Part shown: in pieces, positions 33,220-45,595 of the stretch
How positions within the stretch are numbered: the first letter of the stretch is position 1
How the letters are laid out: each line of letters begins with the position of its first letter
NCBI GenBank assembly: GCA_034508935.3
Contig: CM067444.1
Span: forward strand, 22,602,515-22,666,514
DNA length: 64,000 bases
From: Berghia stephanieae
Lineage: Eukaryota > Mollusca > Gastropoda > Nudibranchia > Aeolidiidae
Direction: 5' to 3'
Program-made: the position numbers and the translations under genes
Notes under the pieces: generated by a model
The model's database searches: none
What the model saw: the letters and a program-made list of their open reading frames with translations, nothing else
What the model was told of the DNA's origin: nothing

Positions 33220-33837
33220 GGGCACTAGAGGGTTAATGTTTCCTTGGCAGGAAACATTATACATTAGACATAAAGAGCCTCGAGCGACAATTTTAAGCTT
33301 ATTTTTTAAATGAATAAATGATAGTCTTAATTACTGTATACTTACGATGATATTTACAGTACAGTCTGCCTTGTTATTCATTTGAGCTGTATATCAAATT
33401 GTAGTGCATCATAAAAATGTTCTGTTAGTGATAAGATCGGGTGGTCGGGCTTTGGGCGGTAGGGGAACGATGGAAAAGAATGTGGTCGGTAGGGGGAAAA
33501 TATATCCCATATTTAACACCACTAGAACATGGATAATATTTCTTGCCAGGGAAAAGTCAGTTGACAACCCAAACCTATCAACATGTCTTAAGATTTTTCG
33601 ACATTGCTCTTTGAAAATGGTATTATTTATAGTGCTTGTTTTGGACAGATTATTTCCCTTTTTCTCGTAAGGCGTGACAAGGCTCTTAGCAGACGGTAGG
33701 GGATGGAACGACTCTATATATATCCTAGATATAATTTTTAAACAGTTGTCTCTGCCAAAGATCCCAGTGCTTGTGAACCGAAGAAGAATTACTTAATTTA
33801 ATTAATTATGGTGATGATGAGGTGATTAAAAAAAAAA

Positions 33838-34094
33838 AAGTAGTCTGTCAGAGCCATTCGGCCCATTGAGCCGGAGTTTATCCCGGTTTCTACAGCGTGA
33901 AACGGACAATAGCAATTGCTTGCTATCCTTTCGATAGGATGCTAGTCTATCGCAAAGTACTAACAGTCTCAGCTACCCATTCACTCCTGGATGGACAGGG
34001 AGGTCAGAAAAAAATCTCAACTTCACCCAGGATCGATCTCAGTCCTTTTGCGTGTGAAGCGAGTGTTCTACCAACTGAGTTATCGGGACCCCCG
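33838..34094 (-). repeat. tRNA-derived SINE, family A, best full copy
   Basis: The minus strand reads GGTCCCGATAACTCAGTTGG, GAGATCGATCCTGGGTG (box B), GACCTCCCTGTCCATCC, GCGATAGACTAGCATCC and GAAACCGGGATAAACTCCGG. Confidence 0.85.
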
Positions 34095-34237
34095 ATGGTG
34101 ATAATAAGAAAGACTAAATTAAGTGCAAGCGTTGAATGTGAATAAAGAAGGAGAAAAAACATCCCCATCCATGCTGTTTACAGAATTACTGATTATCGGA
34201 ATGTGACTATATTATTTTTGAAATAGGTTTGCCCCCT

Positions 34238-34777
34238 GGTGGATTTTTGGTACAGAGGAAGTCAGCTGATCCTTCAGGGCCCGTGGATATATCACAGTTT
34301 CTGTAGCATTAAATAAACAGTGACAGTAGCTTACTAATCTTTTGACAGGGCACTCTATCGCAAAACTTTCTTTTACAATCAAATTAATACTAAGCTGTTA
34401 GATGTTGTGGACTGTAAAAAGTAATGAACAAAAATATATACAACAGCTTTGTACAAGAACAAAATACCAATCACAGAACATTTCGGGATGAAAACCCTTC
34501 CTTAGCCAATGACAAAAACAATAAAACTAGAATTATTTTTTTTATAAAACTAGGCTTTTATTCTTTTTTGTTATTGGTTGAAGAAGGGTTTTGAGCCCAA
34601 GACATTCTGTGTTTGGTATTTTGTTCTTTTTCGAAGATGTTATATTCATTTTCATTCATTATCTCTCACAAAACCATTACCTCCGGGTGGACAAAGGGTT
34701 CAGAAAAAACTCGTGACTCGGCCCATTATCACTCTTGATTTTGTGAGTTGACTGCTCTTCCAAAGAACTCTCAGGTG
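34238..34777 (-). repeat. tRNA-derived SINE, family A, split by a MITE
   Basis: Diverged family A sequence is present at 34238-34391 and resumes at about 34672-34777. The interval holds the foldback element. The two parts are in the right order for one SINE. Confidence 0.6.
34392..34671. mobile_element. Foldback MITE, copy 2
   Basis: The arms AGAACAAAATACCAATCACA and the complement of CTGTGTTTGGTATTTTGTTC pair over about 60-90 bp around an AT-rich centre (CCCTTCCTTAGCCAATGAC against TTATTGGTTGAAGAAGGG). It is non-coding. It is homologous to 12600-13170. Confidence 0.7.
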
Positions 34778-35651
34778 GGAGGAGATAAATACATCAGCTT
34801 GTCACTTCTTAGTTTTACTTGGCACTAGAAGGCCGATTTAGTACAGGCTCTTTTGTGTCTCTCTCCGAAAATAAGAGTTTACAAGTAATTACAGCACACG
34901 TATCAGTTTTCTTGACAATGGGATCTAAACTGAGCCAGATTCTTGGGTGAAGACAACTCTTTTTTTTTATTTTCTGGCTAGGAAAAAAGAAAAGTAAAAA
35001 GGAGGGGGGAGGGGGTTGGTTGGGTTTTTTTTTTTTTTTTTTTTTTTAATTTTACTTTTTAATATTCTTTTTCATTCATTTCTTTTTAATTGAAGTTAGG
35101 AGACTTCAAGGAATTTGTCAGTCATATTTATTTTTCCAAGCCGGATATTGTGATATCATTGATGGAGTACTAACAACGTGAAAATATTTGCAGGTCTGAT
35201 AACCCATACGGTTATGGGCTCATTGTAGTAATGGAAATATTCTAAAACCACCGCCCATCATTGCATTCGGTTATCATACTTGATAGTATGTGCACGCCTA
35301 GTAATAATGATTGATTTGGGAAACTAGTACAAGTCGAAGTTGAATTGTTTTATAGATTTTTGCATTCATGTTTTATAATATGTCATGAATATTTTTTTTT
35401 GTCATGCTTTTATGCAGAATATTTTGTGTTCAAGGCATCCATGCCAATATTCAATCGTTACTTTGTTACTGAATTCACTATCATTTTAATTTACCATTAG
35501 CTTTTTACTTGTTTTGTTGTTTTTTTTACCCATAGATATGTTATATTGAACCAACTTTGTATATGTCAACAGATTTTATTTCTCTTTCTTTAGATCTGTG
35601 CAATGAAGAGACTGAGAGAAATGAATGGAAAGGGATAGAGAGAGAAAGAGA

Positions 35652-35688
<37 letters not shown>

Positions 35689-35875
35689 TGTAAATAGAAA
35701 ATGATTACTCAAATTTATATAGACGCTCTTCTTCTGTTCCCGTCTCTTTGATATTTTTGAAGTTCTCTTTCTTTCTTCCATTCCTCCCCCTCCTTCTCCC
35801 CTTCCCACCAATTCATTGTAAATACCATGTCGTTATAAGAGAGAACTTATTGCACTCAAGACAATCCTATGATTG

Positions 35876-36139
35876 TTATTTGCTAATAATATGTAAAGAA
35901 GACCCAAAGCAAGAATAAAATCCTCCAGAAAGTAGAATTGCACTGTTGAAAGTAAGAATTAATTTTCCATTATTGAATTGTATAGAATTGTCAAATGAAT
36001 TTTCAAAACGAGATTGATAAAATGTCAAATAAGGAGTAGGTGATGATAAAATGTCAAATAAGGAGCTGGTGAAATTGTCAAATGATCGTCGCATGTTTAT
36101 TTTCTGATGCAGAACTCTAGAGTCCGTTATTGATGACAT
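35876..36139 (-). CDS. Small ORF of the array unit, 87 codons, function unknown
   Basis: The frame is identical at 39898-40161, 52747-53010 and 56773-57036. No domain is recognised. Internal GTCAAATAAGGAG words are duplicated in the DNA. Because the units are nearly identical, preservation is not evidence of selection. It may not be a gene. Confidence 0.2.
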   Translation of the reverse strand: MSSITDSRVLHQKINMRRSFDNFTSSLFDILSSPTPYLTFYQSRFENSFDNSIQFNNGKLILTFNSAILLSGGFYSCFGSSLHIISK

Positions 36140-36163
36140 AGAATTATTTTATCATTTTACAAT

Positions 36164-36349
36164 TTAGTTGCTTTGTTTGTCTTTGGGTGGCATTTTTTTC
36201 GATTTTTTTTTTGCTTTAGAGGGCTGTCCCCTCGGTTGAATCATTCGGGATTTGGTTTCTTGGTCAAGGCTTGCTGGTTGTCTGGTTGGGGCCTTCTTTG
36301 GAACTTCACTTGTTCGGAGTGATAGATAGGTTCTTGGACTTGTTTTCAA
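36164..36349 (-). CDS. Small basic ORF of the array unit, about 61 codons
   Basis: It starts MKTSPRTYLSLRTSEVPKK and is rich in K, P, S and R. It follows the 340-codon ORF by about 100 bases on the same strand. Copies are at 40166-40372, 48995-49192 and 53028-53222. The C-terminal end varies because of a length-variable A tract. Function unknown. Confidence 0.2.
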   Translation of the reverse strand: MKTSPRTYLSLRTSEVPKKAPTRQPASLDQETKSRMIQPRGQPSKAKKKSKKMPPKDKQSN

Positions 36350-36452
36350 TTACTGTCGGTATTTACCTAGTTGGTGTTTTGTGCTGTGTGTGGTTCACAT
36401 GGCGTTGAATATTATCATAAATAGGATTCATTGATCATTGGGTTAGGGTCCA

Positions 36453-37475
36453 TCAATATTCATCTGATTCCTCGGAAAATTGGCCGGACATCAGAGGTAG
36501 ACTGGGTCTGGCCCCACTTCTTTCTTGATCAGAATTATTGATGATGGAGATTGGTCCTTCTTGAACGACATTATGTTGGAATCTGGTATGTCCTTCCTCT
36601 CTAAGGTTCAAATTATTGCTGAGTGCATTGCTGAGAACAGTTCCCATTAAGTCTGAAGCCCCAGTTGTTGTCCCACTTCTCTTGGTTTTTTCCTCAACCA
36701 GTACCTGAGCAGTCAAGTCTATAATCCTTTGGGCATAGGCATCAAGAGTGCTGCCTACCAGTTGACTGGCTGTGTCACTTTCTTCAGCAATCGTCACAAT
36801 TTGGATGCCCAATTTTGTTAATTTGGGGGTGGCTTTTTGGCTCAGAGTGGTAAAGACGTTATCGGACAAGATTCGAGCAAAGGGAGCTAACCGATTGAGG
36901 AATATACTTTGGTCTTGGTATTTGATCAACCAAGGAATGATCGACTCAATTTCTTTTTGATAAAATTTACAAGCAATAGTTTGAAAGAATTCCTTGTATG
37001 TCAATTCTAAGTCAAAACAAGAACGATTGATCAAATTGAGAACTGGCATACCTGAATAGGCAGACCTCATGCCAAGAGTCATGTGAATCATCTTGTGTAA
37101 TAAGTCACTTTTTCCAACAGTTGAAACATAACCTATTATCATTTCTTTAGTAATGTAATCCTTGGCATGAACCACAGCAGACAAGGCTTCAAATCCTGCC
37201 ACTGGATATGGTGTGGAGGATGGTATAACCAAACCGAACATTTGAGGGACGAATTTCGGCATACTTTCTTCTACAAATCTGGCTACTCTAGCTGGATCTC
37301 TTTTGGAAAGTTGAAGAAGTGATAAAGTTGTTAAAAAGATGTAGTCTTTCCAGTCTATTGTTTCCGGCAAGGTTCCTTTGATGGTTTTCCATGCTTCAAT
37401 AACTGCAGCAATCCAATCAGTGTTTGAAGAGGCCCCGCTTGATGCATCATGGCCTTGGTTCTTTTTATTGATCAT
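36453..37475 (-). CDS. 340-codon ORF of unknown family, unit 1
   Basis: One uninterrupted frame starts MINKKNQGHD and ends in an acidic tail, FSEESDEY. The first 250 residues look mainly helical (VIEAWKTIKG, GFEALSAVVHAKDY, RSCFDLELTYKEFFQTI). The last 80 are polar and probably disordered. There is no signal peptide or membrane segment. A helical core with a segment LAPFARILSDNVFTTL and an acidic tail recalls nucleoproteins of non-segmented negative-strand RNA viruses, so a viral fossil is possible, but I cannot show homology. This copy looks whole. It is divergent from H3, about 0.97 kb away. Confidence 0.55.
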   Translation of the reverse strand: MINKKNQGHDASSGASSNTDWIAAVIEAWKTIKGTLPETIDWKDYIFLTTLSLLQLSKRDPARVARFVEESMPKFVPQMFGLVIPSSTPYPVAGFEALSAVVHAKDYITKEMIIGYVSTVGKSDLLHKMIHMTLGMRSAYSGMPVLNLINRSCFDLELTYKEFFQTIACKFYQKEIESIIPWLIKYQDQSIFLNRLAPFARILSDNVFTTLSQKATPKLTKLGIQIVTIAEESDTASQLVGSTLDAYAQRIIDLTAQVLVEEKTKRSGTTTGASDLMGTVLSNALSNNLNLREEGHTRFQHNVVQEGPISIINNSDQERSGARPSLPLMSGQFSEESDEY

Positions 37476-37597
37476 AGCAAGAAGATGAGAGTTCGAGGAT
37501 TGGTCATAAAATTATTTTCTGAATTCCACCGACAAAGAATTAGCACAAATAGATAAAGATTTAAATTTTAACGAAATCCACTTCCTCTTGACTCACC

Positions 37598-38023
37598 ATG
37601 TCCAGTCCCAAACTCGCCGACTCGTGGAAGCTTGATCACTTGCCATTGGGCAACACAAGCACCATAGAAGTCCCATTTTCAATTCAGTCGATTCAGAGCG
37701 CGGACTGCAGAAATAAAAAGTCCGCAGTGGGAGAATACTTTCGCATTTTTCCTTTTTTTTTTCGCTTCAGAGCGCGGACTGCAGAAATAAAAAGTCCGCA
37801 GTGGGAGAATACTTTCGCATTTTTTCTTCTTTTTTTTTTGTCGATTCAGAGCGCGGACTGCAGAAATAAAAAGTCCGCAGTGGGAGAATACTTTCGCATT
37901 TTTCCTTTTTTTTTTTCGCTTCAGAGCGCGGACTGCAGAAATAAAAAGTCCGCAGTGGGAGAATACTTTCGCATATTTTCTAATTCTTTTCCAATTCGAG
38001 CTGAAGCTTTGCAAGCCCAATAA
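37598..38023 (+). CDS. Plus-strand ORF running into the hairpin repeats, doubtful
   Basis: It starts in a good context (CACCATGTCC) with MSSPKLADSWKLDHLPLGN. After about 35 residues it becomes translated hairpin repeat (SADCRNKKSAVGEYF recurring). The first 90 bases are more GC-rich than their surroundings, so they may be a captured exon start. Copies are at 50441-50866 and 54471-54896. As a 141-residue protein it is unlikely. Confidence 0.2.
   Translation: MSSPKLADSWKLDHLPLGNTSTIEVPFSIQSIQSADCRNKKSAVGEYFRIFPFFFRFRARTAEIKSPQWENTFAFFLLFFLSIQSADCRNKKSAVGEYFRIFPFFFSLQSADCRNKKSAVGEYFRIFSNSFPIRAEALQAQ
37694..37978 (+). repeat. Four tandem hairpin/T-tract repeats, unit 1
   Basis: Copies start at 37694, 37768, 37847 and 37922 (74-79 bp). 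Each has a perfect 7-bp stem GCGGACT/AGTCCGC around a 12-base loop, a conserved GTGGGAGAATACTTTCGCAT and, in copies 1-3, a run of 9-10 T. They lie between the 340-codon ORF and the H3 promoter. Confidence 0.95.
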
Positions 38024-38354
38024 ACAGCACTACTGCTTTGCGCTCAGACAAACCAAAGAATAGATACACATGCGAGTAAACAAATAAATCAATCAATAAT
38101 TGAATGAATGAATGAATGAATGAATGAATTTGAATTGCTATACCTAATCTCACGACCACCAGCTCATTCTGATAAATATGAATCTTTTCATTCAAATATT
38201 TGTTTATTTGGTTATTTATTTATTTATTTTCAAATTTATTACCAAATAACCAAGGGATTACCTCCTAAAGTAAATGCTAACAACTTGCGTTTCCAAAGTG
38301 ATCGGGTAACAAAATAAACTGGTAAGCCGATTGGCCCGGGCTCTCGGTAATTGA

Positions 38355-38386
38355 CCAATCAGAACGCTGAGATAACAGGTATATAA
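38355..38386 (+). promoter_or_regulatory. H3 promoter (CCAAT and TATA boxes), unit 1
   Basis: CCAAT at 38355-38359 and TATATAA at 38380-38386 lie 86 and 61 bases before the ATG. An inverted CCAAT (GATTGGCC) is at about 38328. This is the usual layout of replication-dependent histone genes. Confidence 0.8.
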
Positions 38387-38428
38387 CACGAACGGGCCCT
38401 CTATTACGAATCAGTCACTTTCGAGTAA

Positions 38429-42479
<4,051 letters not shown>

Positions 42480-42480
<1 letters not shown>

Positions 42481-42555
42481 TAAATGACCAATTTTTAAAA
42501 ATTTTTTTTTTTTTTTTGGTGGAAAAAAAAATTAAAAGGGGGGGGGATTTTGGGG

Positions 42556-42586
<31 letters not shown>

Positions 42587-45500
42587 TTAATTTTTTTATT
42601 TTTTTTTATTAATTAAAATTTTAAAGAATTTTATAATTTTTTTTTAACAATTTTTTCTTTAGGGGTATAAATTGAAAAAATTTCCTTTTTGGAGGGTTTG
42701 TATTAAAATTTCAAAACCCCCCCAAAAATTTGGCTATTGGGGTTTTAAAGTAAATGTTTATTAAACTTCAATTCAATTTTTTTAAAGTTTTTGATTCAGA
42801 TATATGCATGAAATTTTTTTTTGTCATTTTTTAAATTCGTTTTTTTTTTTGAAGTTCTTTTTTTTCTTTTTTTCCCCCCTTTTTTTCCCCCTTAAATTAT
42901 TTAAATACAATGTCGTTTTAAGAGGAATTAAAATTGATAAGACAATTATGATTTTTTTTTTGAATAATATTAAAAAAACCCCAAAGAAGGGAAAAAAAAT
43001 CCTCCAAAATAGAATTGATTTGAAAGTAAAAATTAATTTTCATTATGAATTGTAAAGAAAATTTTCAATGATTTTCAAAAGGTTTAAAATTCAAATAAGG
43101 GGTGGGGATAAAAAGTAAAAAAGGGGGTGGGGAAATTTCAATGGTGCATGTTTATTTTTCTGATGCAAACTCTAAGTCCGTTTTTGATGACATGAAAATT
43201 TTATCATTTTACAATTTGTTCTTTGTTTTTTTTGGGGGGATTTTTTTTATTTTTTTTTTTTCTTTTAAGGGTGTCCCCCCGGTTAAACTTGGGTTTGGTT
43301 TTTGGGCAAGCTTTCTGGTTGTCTTTTTGGGGCCCTTTTTTGGAACTTTTGTTTTGGGGTGATAGTTGGTTTTGGAATTTTTAATTTACTGTCGGATTTA
43401 CCCATTGGGGTTTTTTGTATTTTGGGATTCACAAAGGGTTGAAATTAACCCTAAAAGGATTCAAAGAACATTGGGGTTGGGGCCACAAAATTATCTGATT
43501 TCGAAAAAAGGCCACAAAGGAGACTGGGGCCCCATTCTTTTTTTGATGAATTATTTATGGAATTGGCCCTTTTTGAACACATTATTTGGGGAATTGGGAT
43601 TTCCTTCCCTTTTAAAATTCAAATTATTCTGGTCCCTTGCTGAAACTTCCCCTTAGTCTGAAAAAACCCGTTTTTTCCCCCCTCCTTGGTTTTTTCCCCA
43701 ACCGTTCCCGACATCAAGTTAAAATCCTTTGGCATAGGATAAGATTGCCCCCATTTCGTGTTCACTTTTTCCCAAACGTCAAATTTTTGGGTGGCCCCAA
43801 TTTTTAATTTGGGGGGGGCTTTTTGCCCAATGGTTTAAAAATTATGGGAAAAATTGAGCAAAAGAACCATTGAGAAACTTTGTTTGTATTTATAACCAAA
43901 ATAAAGATCAATTTTTTTTTGATAAAATTTAAACAAAATTTGAAAAAATTTCCCCCTAGTCAATTTTTTAAATAAAAAAAACGATTATTGAAAAAACTTG
44001 TCCAAAAGGCGACCCCAATCCCGATCAAAGGGAAACACTGTTTAAAAAATTTTTTTTCCCCCAGTTTTAAAATAAAAACCATTTATTCTTTGAATTAAAC
44101 CTTTGAAACACAGCAAAGGGTTCAAATCCCGCCATGGGTAGGGTGGGGGAAAATTTTTAAAACCCAAATTTAGGGGAAATTTTGCATACTTTTTTTAAAA
44201 AAACTGGGACTCAAACTTTTTTTTGGAAATTGGAAGGTAAATTGAAAAAAGATTTTTCCCTCTATTTTTCCGGAAGGTTTTTGATGGTTTTCCCCTTTTA
44301 AAAACTAAATCCCCAAACAGTTTAAAAGGCCCCCTTGAAAATAGGCCTTTTTTCTTTTATTAACATTAGCCAAAAGAAAGATTAAGGGTTGGCTAAAAAT
44401 TAATTTTTAATTCCCCCGCAAAAAATTAGCACAATGGATAAAATTTAAAAATTTAAAAGAAATCCAATTCCCTTGCTCACCAGTCCCTCCCAAACTCGCC
44501 AAATCCGGGGAAACTGACAATTTCCTTTGGAAACAACACCAAAATCCCCTTTTAATTATTTAACGGGACGCGAATAAAAATCCCCTGGGGGAATACTTTG
44601 AAATTTTTCCCTTTTTTTTTTTTTTCAAGGGGGAAATGGGAAATTTAAAAATCCCAGTGGGGGAAAAAACCTTTTTCAATTTTTTTTTCTTTTTTTTTTG
44701 GGCGAATTTAAAAGGGGACTAGAAAAAAAAAACCCCATGGGGAATTATCCAATTTTTTTTTTTTTCGCTTCAGAGGGCGGACTCAAAAAAAAATCCAGTG
44801 GGAATTTTGCATTTTTTAATTTCCTTTTCCCCAAATTGAGCGAAGGGTTTGCAACCCAAAAAAAACCCACTTTTTTGGGTCAGAAACCCAAAAAAAGAAA
44901 AAGATACACATGGGTTAAAAAAAAATTCAATCAATAAATTTTGGTTTAATAATTTAAAAATGAAAATTTAAAAAAAATTAATTTTTTTATAATAACTAGA
45001 CCCCCAGCCCTTTAAAAAATTTAAATTTTTTATTAAAATTTTTTTATTGGTTTTTATTTTTTATTTTAAATTTTTCCCAAAAAAAAGGGTTTTCTCCCAA
45101 AAAATCAAAATTCTTTCCCAAAATATCGGGGCAAAAAAAAACTGGAACCGATTGGCCCCCTGCTCCCCGGTAATTACCAAACCCAAAAGTTAAAAAACAG
45201 GGTTAAAAAACAAAAAGGGGCCCCTATTCGAAACGTACTTTTGGGAAGAAAATTAAAAAAGGACAAACCAAAAAAGACTAAATCCCCCAAAAAGGCTCCC
45301 CTAAATTTTTCCCCCAAGGTGGGCCCGAATTGCCCCCCACCGGGGTTTTAAAACCCCCCAAAACAGGCCCCGGAACTTTGCCCTTAGAAGATAACTTACC
45401 AAAAAGGATGACTCCCCATTCCCAAAATTCCCCCCCCAGGTTTTTTGGGAAATTGCCCCGGGTTAAAAACGGGCCCGGTTCCCAACCTCCCTTAAACCCC

Positions 45501-45595
45501 CAGGGAACCCGGAAGTTTTGGTTTCTTTTTTAAAACCCTCTTGTGCCCCCAGCCCAAGGGGTACCAAACATGGCCCCAAGGGAAACCAGCTTATT
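42480..45595. repeat. Tandem array unit 3 (garbled)
   Basis: Anchors: the ATACAATGTCGTTTTAAGAG block near 42905, a copy of the minus-strand ORF region at about 43490-44370, hairpin-repeat remains at 44570-44820, and H3-like sequence at about 45250-45590. Boundaries are approximate. Confidence 0.55.

Larger units (their letters stand above)
30566..33232 (-). mobile_element. piggyBac transposon, nearly intact, 2667 bp
   Basis: It has perfect 13-bp inverted repeats CCCTCTAGTGCCC (30566-30578) and GGGCACTAGAGGG (33220-33232). Each is bordered by TTAA (30562-30565 and 33233-33236), the piggyBac target signature. Subterminal palindromes of the form GGACAAATTTGTCC occur near both ends. Element sequence is little decayed apart from one frameshift in the transposase. 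It is inserted in the pogo-like remnant of 29635-33714. Confidence 0.95.
29635..33714. mobile_element. Old pogo/Tigger-like DNA transposon remnant, split by piggyBac
   Basis: The ends GAGTCGTCCCTTCCCTTACT (29635) and the complement of AGGGGATGGAACGACTC (to 33714) form terminal inverted repeats. They are flanked by TATATA, compatible with a TA target. GGTCGGTAGGGG-like words recur inside both halves. Plus-strand sequence at 30160-30500 reads a lysine/glutamate-rich tail with CGQC and KQC cysteines, as at the end of pogo-like transposases, but with stops. Without the piggyBac it is about 1.4 kb, so most of the transposase is gone. The superfamily call rests on the TIR sequence and tail only. 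Confidence 0.55.

Noticed and set aside
36772-36960. 62-codon plus-strand frame inside the 340-codon ORF
   Set aside because: Opposite-strand shadow; repeated only because the unit is repeated.
37694-37978. CRISPR-like array
   Set aside because: The repeats are contiguous at 74-79 bp with no variable spacers, and this is an animal genome.
37679-38020. 113-codon minus-strand frame over the hairpins (also 50522 and 54552)
   Set aside because: Translation of four tandem non-coding repeats; no start context or domain.
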